Positions 43,290-56,010 of a stretch of DNA of 64,000 nucleotides are shown piece after piece. Origin of the DNA: Ceratopteris richardii (Eukaryota; Streptophyta; Polypodiopsida; Polypodiales; Pteridaceae); assembly GCA_020310875.1 (NCBI GenBank), contig CM035420.1, positions 186,011,880-186,075,879 of the forward strand. The letters run 5' to 3'. Position 1 is the first letter of the stretch. The number at the start of each line of letters is the position of its first letter. The notes under the pieces were generated by a model, which saw only the letters and a list, made by a program, of their open reading frames with translations, made no database searches and had not been told where the DNA came from. The translations under genes and the position numbers were made by a program.

Positions 43290-44760
43290 GAAGCGCTCTA
43301 AGTGTTAGTGAAGATGGTGGTGGCAAAAGACTAACCAACAACCAAATCAGCCATAAGGTGTCTGAGAGCCACACACACTCAACAGTCGCTGTGAAAGTTG
43401 CCCTATACTCAGCCTCACAACTGGAAGTGGCCACAGTAGGTTGCTTCTTGCTCAGCCAAGATATGCATTAGCTACCAAGCATGAAGCAAAAACCACTAGT
43501 GGACACACAAGTGTCATAGCAACCAGCCCAGTCAGAGTAAAAAAAAGCATGCAAATTTGGCGGTAGTGATCTCCCCTTGGGATAAAACAACCCAAGTAGC
43601 CGGGTACCACTAAAGTAGCAAAAAATGCGCTTAACCGCCTGCCAATGCTTGACCCCTGGTCAATGCATAAACCTGCTCATTTGTGAGACAACAAACTAGA
43701 TATCTCGTTGAGCAATGCATAAGTAAATCAAGCATCCAACAACCTCCTGATAGAGAACAACATCAAATGCATGTCGAGCATCATGAAGACTCAATTGTAA
43801 ACATGTCTCCATAGGAGTGGCAATAGGTTTACAGTCTTCAAAGCCAAAACGCTGCAATAATGTGTCAATATATTTTGTTTGACACAAAGCCATTCCACCA
43901 TCAACGTGCATAAACTGAATGCCCAAATAATGATGCAAATGCCCCAAATCAGACATCTCAAATGATGCATGCAAATCAACCTTAAAATCAACAATATGCT
44001 TCTCATGATGACCAATGAGCCACATGTCATCAACATACACAACAATGATCAGAAGCACATCATTAGCACACTTAACATATAAGGTGCTTTGAGTCGGACT
44101 CTTCTCAAAACCATGTGCAATCAGATAGGCGTGTATCTTTTCATACCAAGCATGTGGTGCTTGCTTTAAACCATATAATGCCTTCTTTAACCTGCACACC
44201 TAGTTTTCATGGTTTTTCTGCACAAAGCCACGAGGCTAAAAAACATACACTTTTTCATGCAAGTCACCATTCAGAAATGCTATTTTAATGTCCAACTTAT
44301 GTACATTCCAACCATGATGAGATGCAAGTGCACAGATGCTATGAACAATAGTCATTCGGTAAGTAGGTGCAAAGGTTTCATCAAAATCAATGCCTTTTTC
44401 CTACGCATAACCCTTTGTGACAAGCCTAGCCTTATACTTGTCAACTATTCCACCAGGTTTTTGCTTCAACTTGTATAGTCACTTAGTGCCAATGGCCGTC
44501 TTGCCAGGAGGAAAGTCACATAAAGACCATGTACCATTTTTCATGATAGCATCATATTCAAATTGCATTGCAGCCACCCAATGTTCAAAATTTTGTGCTT
44601 CATCAAACGAAATAGGTTCAATCTCATCATAGAGACAAGAGGAAACCATAGCATAGCAATCTGATGCAAAAGAGGCACTATGAGAGCCTGAACGAGTATA
44701 GTATGATAGAGGTGCATCTAATTTGTTTTCATGCAAAGTCTTCACTAGCCTTTTTGGCAT
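43290..44760 (-). pseudogene. Element A reverse transcriptase and RNase H (5' part)
   Basis: The RT start is at about 44,620-44,490 (FDEAQNFEHWVAAMQFEYDAIMKNGTWSLCDFPPGKTAIGTK). After decay around 44,200-44,480 an open block of 167 codons follows: [31 protein letters not shown] (active site at about 44,025-44,050 intact), FEMSDLGHLHHYLGIQF, LCQTKYIDTLLQRFGF, CKPIATPME and LYQEVVGCLIYL. RNase H follows in pieces, with CFMLGS and the ATSSCEAEYRATFTATVECVWL segment at about 43,430-43,360. It then breaks at the S-A-L region at 43,292. Confidence 0.9.
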
Positions 44761-45760
44761 AGTTTTCTCCTCCTCAATATCAACTTCCTCATCAATAAGT
44801 GCATCATGTAAATTTTCATCAGAAATGGAATGATCTGCATCATCACTTGAAACCTAAAAAGGCTGAGAAGTTGCCTCATTAGGACCAACACTAGAATATC
44901 CACTTGTAAAAAGAGGTAGCAAAGTATCATACATGTCTTTGGAGCTAACAGATGTCTCCTTCGTACATGATAGTAAAGGTTGAATAGCATCTTCCACAAA
45001 AACAACATCACGGCTAACCAAAATGCATTTAGTCTATGGATGATACAGACAATAGCCTTTGCTTTATGAACTATACCCAACAAAAATATATTTAATTGCT
45101 TTATCATCCAATTTCTTGCGATGTTGTTCAGACACCTATTAAGTACATATGTTGCACACATGACAACCTCAAGCCACAAACTATGTGGTAAATCCTAACT
45201 CTTCACCATACGCCCAACCATCTCCATGAGTGGATTGTTCTTCTGTTCAGCAAATCCATTCTATTGAGGTGTATATGGCACTATACATTGATGTTTTATC
45301 CCACTTCAGTGAGAAATGCATCAAAGTCTGAAGACATATACCCCCCCCCCTCGATCAAAACAGAGGGTGCCCATTTTACATGCTGATAGATTTTTAGTCA
45401 AAACCAAAAATTGTTTGAGGCACAAAAACACTTCAAACTTTGCTTTGAGCGGATATACCCATGCATGCCTAGAAAAATTATCAATCAAAGTCACGAAGTA
45501 AAGATAGTTTCCAAAAGAAGGTGTCTGCCTAGAACCATAGACATCACTATGTACAAGCTGCAATTTTTTACTAGCCCGAACTGAACCATCCTTTGGAAAG
45601 GAGAAACGCTACATTTTGCCCAAAATAGAGCTTCACACATGTGTTTTCCAGGTGCCTCAAGTTTGGGCAAAGAGGACACCATTTCAGATTTCTATAGGCA
45701 TAACGAACTAGCAAAATTCAGATGACCAAAGCGTGCATGCCAAAGCTTTGGATCTAACAG
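44745..45760 (-). pseudogene. Element A copia integrase, fragmented
   Basis: From the right: traces of the zinc-binding region (KLEAPGKHMCEA) near 45,660-45,620; core start QLVHSDVYGSRQTPSFGNYLYFVTLIDNFSRHAWVYPL at 45,563-45,450 (first Asp). The second Asp region near 45,355 reads FDRGGG next to a C-run. The catalytic-Glu region NGFAEQKNNPLMEMVGRMVKS lies at about 45,262-45,200, followed by LWLEVVMCATYVLNRCL. Frame changes between all these pieces make it non-functional. The integrase-RT linker is degenerate (about 45,110-44,760). Confidence 0.85.
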
Positions 45761-45909
45761 AGCCTAAGAATCATGTACTGCACATGCTGAATCATTCACA
45801 TATTTTTCATAATCTATGAGCTTATACAACACACAAGATAAAATGCTAGAAGCAATAATCACGTCGCCATTTGACAGATCATGAATTGTACATCTGTCAT
45901 CAACAAATT

Positions 45910-46190
45910 TCACAACCAAACCAATCTCTCATAGGCCAAACATGATAACAGATTCTTCTTTATCCGTAGCAAAAATAAAGCATCTGACAATGTAAAAGAA
46001 TTACCATCAGTAGTAGTCAGAATGATCTTACCAACTCCCATAATAGGATAAGAGGAGTTGTTGGCGCATGTAATAGTATTCCCTATAAGGGTAAGCTCGA
46101 GTGAAGAGAAGAAACTCTGCTGCAAGGTAATATGTTTGGTCACCCCACTATCAAAGTACCAACCATCTGAGTCTATTGCAGACATGCACT
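45910..46190 (-). pseudogene. Element A copia protease
   Basis: Open frame with WYFDSGVTKHITLQQSFFSSLE: the active site (D-S-G) is intact at about 46,150-46,160. TITCANNSSYPIMGVGKIILTT and SFTLSDALFLLRIKKNLLS are typical of copia protease. The equivalent in element B reads FDNGETKHIT, so the A copy is the less altered of the two. Confidence 0.87.
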
Positions 46191-46399
46191 ACTCATGAAA
46201 AGATGGGTCAAAACGGCAAACAATAGTAAACGCCCATTCTTCATCCTACAAGAGATTAGCAGACTCTATTTTTGGTGTAGAGACCTCTACAACAACCATT
46301 CCGGCCTCTTTCTTATTTGCCTCTTTAGCATCCATTTTGGATAGCTCTTAATGACATCATCATTTGCTTTACAATATTTGTAGAAAAATTTATGTTTTT

Positions 46400-47140
46400 T
46401 CATTTCTTCTCATCTTTGTCTTCCTTCTTCGATTGTGCAGAATTAACAGATTTATGCTTACTAGCAGAAGAGCTCCATTTTCCTTTGCCCTTCTGACTAG
46501 CCAGGAAAGCTTGATCTACAACATGCATAATAGACTTGTTCTTCCTGCATTGATCTTCCTGCACCAAAACAAAAACTAACTCTTCAAATGTTAAGGCATT
46601 TGGATTGCCATTCATCATCGAATGAAGAGTAGAAGCAAAACTCTGATATGAGTTAAGAAGACCATTCAGAATAGTCTGCACAAGTGAATTTTGAGGAAGA
46701 ATTTCATTAGCAGAAATCAATTGTTTCTTGGACTCCTTGATCTTTGTAAAAGAATTGTCCATAGAATGGCCTTCATTCATGTGCTGATTCTCCAACTGTT
46801 TTTAGAGGTAAGCAACACGAGCCTCATTCCTAGACCTGTACAATGTGGTAAGTGTATCCCAAGCATCCTTAGCTATTCTACAAGATCGAATGTGAGGAAT
46901 AATGGCACGTTTGATAGAAAAAGCTATCAATGCATGCACTTGAGCACCTCTGCCATCCCAACGAATTTGCTCTAGAGTAGGTGCAATAGAAACTGCACTA
47001 CGAATAGGAATATGAAGAATATGTTCCATAGTCCTTTTGCAATCAATGCATGTCGCATCATATAAGCCCACAATGGGTAATTGGTACTGTCCAACTTATC
47101 CTCAACAACCAACATACGGAATATATATGGAGACTGACTA
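46400..47140 (-). pseudogene. Element A gag
   Basis: Gag pieces on the minus strand: VVEDKLDSTNYPLWAYMMRHALIAKGLWN near 47,115-47,030, then, in a shifted frame, GRGAQVHALIAFSIKRAIIPHI and DAWDTLTTLYRSRNEARVAYL. A TAA/TAG near 46,800 is followed by LENQHMNEGHSMDNSFTKIKE, LVQTILNGLLNSYQSFAS and LTFEELVFVLVQEDQCRKNK. The nucleocapsid knuckle region around 46,380 is degenerate. The layout is normal for copia gag. Confidence 0.85.
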
Positions 47141-47470
47141 AAATACCCTGATGCAAAAAAATGACTGTATTTGAAAAAGTTGAACATAACTACCTTGAGG
47201 AGTTCTGCTAGACCTATAATAGATTTCGAGACACTTATATTGGCAAACCGAAACCTATATATATCTTTGGCACAAAAAGATGAAATAGCCTACATAAGCA
47301 CTTTGATAGTGCATTGGAAGTCTGAAACAAGCTTAGATCGTGATTTCAACACCACAAAATGAAGTAGTTTTGAACTCGTAATCACCCTGAGTATGCTCAC
47401 CAAATTTCATGTGATTCTGAGACTGTGACCAAAGGGGTGTCGAGGATGTCCTAAATGAAGCAGTGACTTA

Positions 47471-47704
47471 CTCTGATACCAATTGTTGGGACGTCTACAA
47501 AAGCACATGAACAACACAAGGAAGAAGAAGAAGCTTGAAGCACAACATGCAATACTGAATGTACTACTACCAGAATGTAAATGATTTGTAACCTGTTAGG
47601 GCTATAGGCATATATACAAGCCGGGGGGAAAAAACCTCCTAAAGAGGAAAAAAAGTGCCTCGATGGTCCTAGTGTTTTCACATACATCACTACCATATCA
47701 AACA
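47471..47704 (-). repeat. Element A 5' LTR and primer-binding site
   Basis: On the minus strand the LTR runs TGTTTGATATGG to GACGTCCCAACA (47,704-47,484, 221 bp), followed by TTGGTATCAGAGTAAG, the initiator-tRNA-Met primer site variant. CTACT at 47,705-47,709 (AGTAG on the minus strand) is the presumed target duplication. Confidence 0.88.
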
Positions 47705-49284
47705 CTACTCCATTTTTTTAGGTGTATATGGCAGTGCACACTGATTCTTTATCCCATATTTAGCTAGAAATGCGTTAAAATCAAAAGACATGTATCCCCC
47801 CTCGATCACAATAGAGGGTGCCCAATTTACATATCGAAGGATTTTCAGCCATAACCAAAAACTATTTGAATTACATAAAGACTTTAGACTTTTTTTTTCA
47901 ATGGATACAACCATGCATGCCTAGAAAAATCATCAATAAAAGTGGTGAAGTAAAGTGAGTTCCCAAAAGAAGGTTAGCTACCATAGACATCACTATGAAC
48001 AAGTTGCAATTTTTTACGAGCTCTAGGTGAACCATTTTTTGGGAAGGGTGAATGTTGCATTTTTCCCACAATACAGCCTTTGCAGGCATGTTTATAGGGC
48101 GCCTCAAGTTTGGGTAGAAAGGACATCAATTCAAAGTGCATGTCAAAGCTTTTCATTTGAGATAGCATGAGAATCTTGAACTGCACATTCTAAATCATTC
48201 ATATATTATGCATAATCAATGAGCTTAGAAAGCCCATGACATAAAATGGCAAAAGCAATAGTAACATTGCCATTTGAGAGATCATGAATTATACATCTGT
48301 CGTTAATAAATTTGACAACCAAGCCAATCTTGATTAATGTTGAAACTGACAACAAATTTTTCTTGATCCTTGTTACATACAAAGCATCTAACAATGTGAT
48401 GGAATTACCATCAATAGTAGTCAAAATGATCCTATCAAATCCCATTAGAGGATAAGAGGATTTGTTAGCACATGTGATAGTATTCCCTATAGAGACAGGC
48501 TCAAATGAACTGAAGAAACTATGTTGTGAGGTAATATGTTTGGTTTCCCCGTTATCAAAGTACCAAACATTTGAGTCTACTGCAAACATACACTCCTCAT
48601 GAGAAGATGGGTCAAAGCCACATACAATAATAAATCTCCATTCTTCATTCTTAACAAGATTAGCAAACACTGTTTTTGGTGTAGAGGCCTCTATAACAAC
48701 CATTCTTACCGCTTTCTTCTTTGCCTCTTTTGCAACAAGTTTTGGGAAATTATTTATGACATGGTAATTTTCCTCATAGTATTTTCAAAACGGTTTCTAC
48801 TTTCTTCTCATGTTTGTCTTCCTTCTTCAATCATGCAACATTAGCAAATTTTTTCTTACCAGTAGATGAGCTCCATTTACCTTTTCCCTTATGATTAGCT
48901 AGGAAAGCTTGAATTGCAATGCACATAATGGACCTATTCTGTCTCAATTGATCTTCTTGCAACAAAACAAAGATTGACTCCTCAAATGTTATGGAATTTG
49001 GATTTTCTTTCAGCATCAATTGAAGAGAAGATGAAAAACGTTGATATTAATCTAAAAGAGCATTAAGAATAGTTTGCACAAGTGAACTATCTAGGAAGAC
49101 TTCATCAGCAAAAATCAACTACTCCTTCAAATCTTTGATCTTTGTTAAAAACCTATCCACAGAATCTCCTTCATTCATATGCACTCTCTCAAATTGCTTT
49201 TAGAGGTAAGCAACATGAGCCTCATTTCTTTCCTAGTATAAAGTGGTAAGTGTATCCTAAGCATCTTTTGTTGTTTTGCAGGAC
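47705..49284 (-). pseudogene. Element B: copia gag, protease and integrase first half
   Basis: This is the same family as A. On the minus strand: gag C-terminal pieces (PNSITFEESIFVLLQEDQLRQN at about 49,010-48,930); a protease with FDNGETKHITSQHSFFSSFE (D-S-G changed to D-N-G, about 48,560) and RIKKNLLSVSTLI; a zinc region (KLEAPYKHACKGCIVGKMQH near 48,110-48,050); the integrase core start QLVHSDVYGS; and NQCALPYTPKKME ending at 47,705. There the A LTR starts. The rest of the integrase is at 39,827-40,045 on the other strand. The 5' end of gag and the 5' LTR are missing beyond 49,284. Confidence 0.85.
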
Positions 49285-49377
49285 TGATTTGGCAAACCTT
49301 GAGCTAGGGACCTTGAGCTAACCTTAACCCTTGTCCCACACACACATATAGAGGTCTCTGTAGAATAATGTCTAACA
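49285..49377 (-). repeat. G1-family LTR fragment
   Basis: Minus-strand TGTTAGACATTATTCTACAG followed by AGACCTCTATATGTGTGTGTGGG matches the start of the G1 3' LTR at about 42,976. Only about 93 bp remain, abutting element B gag. Confidence 0.75.
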
Positions 49378-51349
<1,972 letters not shown>

Positions 51350-51606
51350 GAATGCTCAAGATTTGTTATAACTACTTAAATGCACATGAGATACCAAGTT
51401 TTCTCCATGTTTTCCATTAAAGTGACCATAAGCAAGCCCTGATCAATATGATATGTATTGTGGATAATGATTATCATTGTTGTTGTTTGTTGATAGTGTC
51501 ATTAGATGTTCAATCACGACTATCACCTACAGAATTAGTGCATGTTATTGTTACATGTATGCATGCATGTATTGATATGTTTCTGTCTCTGTCTCTCTCT
51601 ATATAT

Positions 51607-51760
<154 letters not shown>

Positions 51761-53280
51761 ATGTGCACGTATGCTTGGAGTGAATTGCATGCTTCGATAT
51801 TTGTGTCTCGATAATAGTTCTCTTATAGAGTGCTCATAATTTTGTATTCTTAGTTCAAGGAAGTGGTCTAGACAGATTTAGGTCAATTGAAGTCCATAGA
51901 TTGTGGAGGTTTATGTCTCTCGATGTGTGCATTTGCATGGAGGGGTAGAGTATGTGCATAGATTCCTATATGGATATAAGTGGGTAGACATGTATGGATA
52001 TAAGTCGGTATGTCTTTGGAGGGTTCTTTAAGAATGGAACAAATGGAGGGCATATCATAGTAAGAACTCGGTAAGAAAAAATGTACGAATCAAACATGTG
52101 TCCGATCACACACACACTTTATCGAAAAGAATTGAAGTGTGAGGGTTACGCTTTAGAAGATGCAGCTTTGACCCATTCATAGTACTTTATTTTTCTAATA
52201 CGGTAAAAGCAAAAAAAAAAGTGGAATAAGAAGTCCAAGTGAAAGATAAAGCGTAAAGGTTGCGGAATAAAGCAACTCATGAGAGGAAATATGTTCTGAA
52301 TCACGTGAATGAATGGATAAGTATGTCCAACACGCTAGGACATGAGGGGTATAGCGCGCTCTCTCTCTCTCTCCGGTGAAACTAATTATGGAGAGATAAG
52401 ACTCAGTTCACACAGGTTGGCAGTACACTTCGTGTTGCCAAGTGGAGATCTTTTATAGGTCTATGAAAAGACTCGAGTGTTTCGGGTCCACCACAGAGTA
52501 AGATGACCTCCTTCTCTCGGTACATTTTTGTGCGGCTCGGACATTAAATTTTTATTCATTCATTTTATTGACCAACCGATAACTTCACGTTAATAATAAT
52601 GTTTAAAAATACCATCACTCTGTGTGAATTATAGATGATGGTACTTAGTATGAATCAACAAAAGAGTGACGCCCTTTGTGAACTCACCTTAAGTTAACAA
52701 CCAAGGTTGAACATAGTTGATGTTTTTCCAGGGTTACGTAAAAAAAACAATCTATTTTGATTAGTTTTCATTTGGATAAGAATTGCAGGTTTCGGGAATA
52801 AAAGAAAGACTCTGGTTTTGATAAGAAACAAACAATCAAGTTTTTCTCAGTTTTGAACGGAATATGAGTGGAAATTTTCTTAATAAATGAGCCTTTAGAG
52901 CTACAACACAAATATTTTTCATGAAAATAAATATAAGATGCATTCAATAGTTATAAAATAACAGTGATAGAGGAAAGTTGTAAAGGACTATCAAAAGAGA
53001 GGAAATGCTATAATGAATAAAGAAAGAGCCTCATAGTACACTCCTAAGAACTATAGATCATGAGCTAAGATATGATAAAGAAATGAGCCAACAATACCTT
53101 AGATATATGGGAATAAGGAACCGTAAAAGAAAATAAACATTAAAAAAGGAAAGGACGAGCAAGTTGGTTTTCTCTAGAATAAAATGGATGGATTTATAAA
53201 ACATCAAAAAGAAGAAAGAGAAATCGAATAGCATAGATGAGAAGTTAAAAGATATCTCCTTGAACCTGGCATATCTTTTT
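51761..53280. other. Non-coding, with a (CT)n tract
   Basis: A (CT)n run lies at about 52,358-52,373. The rest is AT-rich with no supported gene. I looked for an LTR of G2 here and could not identify one. Confidence 0.5.
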
Positions 53281-53304
53281 GGGTGTGTTTGTAAGCGATT
53301 GTGT

Positions 53305-53450
53305 GTGTGTGTGTCCGAGAGAGAGAGACAAAGAGCGAGATATATAGAGATAGAAGAGAAAGAGAGAGAGATAGAGAAAGCATATTCTACCCAAAAATAT
53401 CCTTGAAATTTCCATGTCTTTTTGGCGAGAGAGAGAGAGAGAAACGAACA
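53305..53450. repeat. GA-rich low-complexity tract
   Basis: Repeated GAGAGAGAGA runs (about 53,317-53,385 and 53,426-53,443). An open frame running through it on the minus strand (FLSLSL repeats) is low complexity and not considered protein-coding. Confidence 0.85.
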
Positions 53451-53479
53451 AAATTGGGAGCACATATACGATGAAAACA

Positions 53480-54269
53480 AAACAGCATTGTTATCTTCAT
53501 GTGGGCTCTTGGAGGGACCAGGAGTTGGTGCCTTTTCTAATGGTTTGAGTGCTTGATTTTCTAACTCAATCATAAGGCGGCTTTGGCCTGCCCAAGCCTG
53601 AAGAAGTCCATTTCTTAGGTTGAGGTTGACTGCGTGATCATAGATCCAGTCTTGTCCCAAGACTAGAGGTTCGGTGAGATCCGCGTCTTCACATACTAAC
53701 ACTTTTGCTGACATTAGGACCTCTTGAATGTAGAGGGGAAGTTCCACCTCTCCCATGCAAGGGGTTTCAACTCCTCCTAATCCTATCAGATATGCTTCTA
53801 AGGGTTTTACCTCCAATTGCAAATGTTGGCAGTAAGAGAGCCAAACTGCACTAGTGGCTACTCCTGAATCAATTAAAGGTCTTACGGTCCTTACACTCTC
53901 TCCTTGTCCTACTTCCAGGGTCACAAAAGGTCGTCGATCAAGTATCTTATGGGACCATTCACCTGAAGCTTTGCACATGGCCATGTGATGACCTAGAGCT
54001 TCATGAGCATCATTCATGGGTTGATCTCTACCTTGCCTCCTCAATTTCATTCGTCGAATACGTTCTAGGGCTTCGGCTTGTGCTTTTTCTCGAATTCGCT
54101 TTTCCTCTTCCTTACGTTTCTTTGCAGTATTAAGTCGATTGAGCATTTCTTCAGTTAAGGGTTCTTGATATAGCTTGACTCTACATCTGCTTATGTAACT
54201 TGGTAGTACGTCACCCTCTAGAGTGGCTAGTTGTATTGCTCCACTTGTGGAGATCCTATGGATAATCAT
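53480..54269 (-). pseudogene. G2 integrase C-terminal tail plus second aspartic-protease-like domain (PR2)
   Basis: Numbering from the ATG at 54,269. Residues 1-40 (HRISTSGAIQLATLEG, CRVKLYQEPLTEEML) are the gypsy integrase C-terminal tail. Residues 50-80 are a charged helix (KKRKEEEKRIREKAQAEALE). Residues about 112-230 read as a retropepsin-like domain: VRPLIDSGVATSAV (D134-S-G136), a hydrophobic core with GLGGVETPCMGEVELPLY, and PLVLGQDWI (203-209), the second-motif G of this fold. Clear coding ends near residue 260; beyond lies GA-rich low-complexity sequence. A one-base shift at about 54,262 separates it from the integrase frame; otherwise it was one protein. A protease after integrase is unusual. 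It differs in sequence from PR1. Confidence 0.8.
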
Positions 54270-54665
54270 TCAATGTGTAGACTAGGTCTTTATCCTTCAC
54301 ATGTGTATCAAAATATGCCTTTTGCCTCTTCTTGGCTGCATAGATTCCTGCTGCAGCTCTCAATCGTGTCTCCCCTAAACATTCAAGATCAAAGATTCTA
54401 GAGGAGAGTTCATGGCCTGACCAGTCATGCTCTTGTGCTATCTTTAACCTAGGTATCAAAAAATCCAATGGTAGCACTGCATTCTGGCCAAACACCATCT
54501 GAAAGGGTGTGGCTTGGAGTATCGTTGTATAGGCAACTCGGTATGCACAAATAGCGTGGTGTAGTTGTTTGTCCCAATCAGAGCGTTTGTTATTCACCAA
54601 TTTAGTCAGCACATTGCATAAGATCTTATTTGTGCTCTCAGCCTGGCCATTAGCTTGTGGATGAT
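54256..54665 (-). pseudogene. G2 integrase core C-terminal half
   Basis: The minus strand begins with YHPQANGQAESTNKIL at about 54,665-54,615, which includes the catalytic Glu (intact). It continues through LTKLVNNKRSDWDKQLHHAICAYRVAYTTILQATPFQMVFGQNAVLPLDF and AAAGIYAAKKRQKAYFDTHVKDKDLVY to a stop at 54,256. A frameshift in a C-run (about 54,668-54,673) separates it from the upstream integrase block. Confidence 0.9.
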
Positions 54666-55350
54666 AGGGGGGCAGACTTCTTGTGTATCACCAAGAACTC
54701 TTGAAGAAGATTTTCAATGACTTCATTTAAGAAGTAAGTCCCTCTATCACTAACTAACTCTATAGGTAATCCGTATCTAGTGAACACATTTTCAAATAGG
54801 AACTTTGCTGTTGTTTGAGCATCGTTCTTCGTAGTGGCTTTCACTTCTACCCACTTGGTTAGATAGTCTATGGCCACAATGATATACTCAGCATGTGAAC
54901 CCTTAGCTGGGGGATTAATAGGACCCACAAAGTCTATTCCCCACTTGGAGAATTCACGTCCACCCATCATAGGCTTCAATGGCATCTCATCCTTGCGTAT
55001 GGGATACTGGGTTCGCTGACAAATCTCACACCTCTTCACATAGGTATGTGCATCCATGTGAAGGGTGGACCACCAAAATCCTGCAAATAGTATTGCCTTG
55101 ATCACCCTATTTGGACCGAAGTGTCCTCCTGCTACACCTTGGTGAGTAGTCTCTAATATCTTGAGGTATTCGCTCTCATGGACACACAGTCTTAGGTAAC
55201 CATGTTTACCACGTTTGTATAAATTATCACCAATGATTGTGTAATCTAAGGCTTCTTGTTCCAAACTCCTTTGTCTAGCCAAGGTCATATCTTGAGGGAA
55301 TGTTTTTGTCCAAAGAAGGCTACCAATGGTTCACTCCAATCTGGCACTAA
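54650..55350 (-). pseudogene. G2 second zinc-binding module (ZB2) and integrase core
   Basis: From about 55,350: LVPDWSEPLVAFFG, then (after a one-base shift at about 55,295) MTLARQRSLEQEALDY, NLYKRGKHGYLRLCVHESEYLKIL. Next is the H2C2 site HQGVAGGH (HX6H) ... WWSTLHMDAHTYVKRCEICQR (CX2C), ending at about 55,019. The core follows with WGIDFVGPI (first Asp), DYLTKWVEV and VSDRGTYFLNEVI (second Asp). A frameshift near 54,670 precedes the Glu block. This module is the one that directly precedes the core, as in ordinary gypsy integrases. Confidence 0.9.
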
Positions 55351-55392
55351 AGACACTCGATAAAGAGTGGCATTTTCCACTGGTGGTTTAGT

Positions 55393-55998
55393 GCAGCAGA
55401 TTGGGCATTCTTTGCACATTCTATGGACATCAACTTCCATGGTTGGCCAATGCACTCCTAGTCTCCTCAGTGTCTGTAGAGTTCATTGTTTTGAGTAGTG
55501 TTGCTCTAATGCACCTACATGTGCTAATTGCAACCACTTAGCGTACTCGTCCTCTTCCACACAACAGGCTAATACTCCTTGCTCCGTATGTTTGTACATA
55601 CCTCCTGCCAAGATATGATACTTTTGAGCTTTTACTATCTCTCTATCTTTTGTGTGCATTACCGGGTGATTAGGACCGTATGTCAATATTGGCACTAACG
55701 GCTTAGCCCACTGTGGTACAACTTCCAAATTAAACAAGTAAGCATCAGGTAGGTCATCTGACACTCCTTGTGGGGCCTCTCTTGATGTGAGCCTTGAGAG
55801 ATGATCTGCTCTCAAATGAGTCTTGCCCTTTCTCACCACTACCTCAAAGTCGTATTCCATTAGTAAGAGGAACCATCTTACTAATCTTCCTATATTGCAT
55901 GGCTTGTTTACTAGGTACAGTAGAGCTTGGTGATCCGTAAAAAAATTAAACTTATTGGCAAGCAAATAGTGTCTAAACTTTTTAACTGCATACACCAT
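55393..55998 (-). pseudogene. G2 RNase H C-terminal part and first zinc-binding module (ZB1)
   Basis: Residues 1-75 (from 55,998) complete the gypsy RNase H: AVKKFRHYLLANKFNFFTDHQALLYL (D22) and RADHLSRL (D65). The first linker/zinc module follows from V93: VVPQWAKPLVPILTYG, YHILAGGMYKHTEQGVLACCVEEDEYAKWL, then HVGALEQH (HX6H, 160-167). A TGA lies at 55,485-55,483, and then the same frame continues with GVHWPTMEVDVHRMCKECPIC (CX2C). It parallels ZB2 position by position (VPxWxxPLV, YK, CVxExEY, HX6H, W-[PS]-T, DxH, CX2C). An in-frame TGA also separates it from RT at about 56,009. Confidence 0.88.
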
Positions 55999-56010
55999 GC
56001 CTAGTCCTTC

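Larger units (their letters stand above)
43286..47704 (-). mobile_element. Element A: Ty1/copia element, main part
   Basis: Minus-strand copia: 5' LTR 47,484-47,704, primer site, gag, degenerate knuckle region, protease, integrase, RT, and RNase H up to about 43,292. The RNase H end and 3' LTR are missing here but found on the plus strand at 39,299-39,826. It is inserted in the integrase of the related element B; the outer flank pentamer is AGTAG on the minus strand (47,709-47,705). Confidence 0.88.

Noticed and set aside
43252..43290. RNase H ORF continuing to 43,252 (PHNIPQYVALAP)
   Set aside because: It does not align to copia RNase H after the S-A-L region; it probably reads into the G1 LTR end across the breakpoint.
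53058..53480. Extension of the PR2 ORF to 53,058
   Set aside because: Beyond about residue 260 it translates GA/CT low-complexity DNA; I end the coding call near 53,480.
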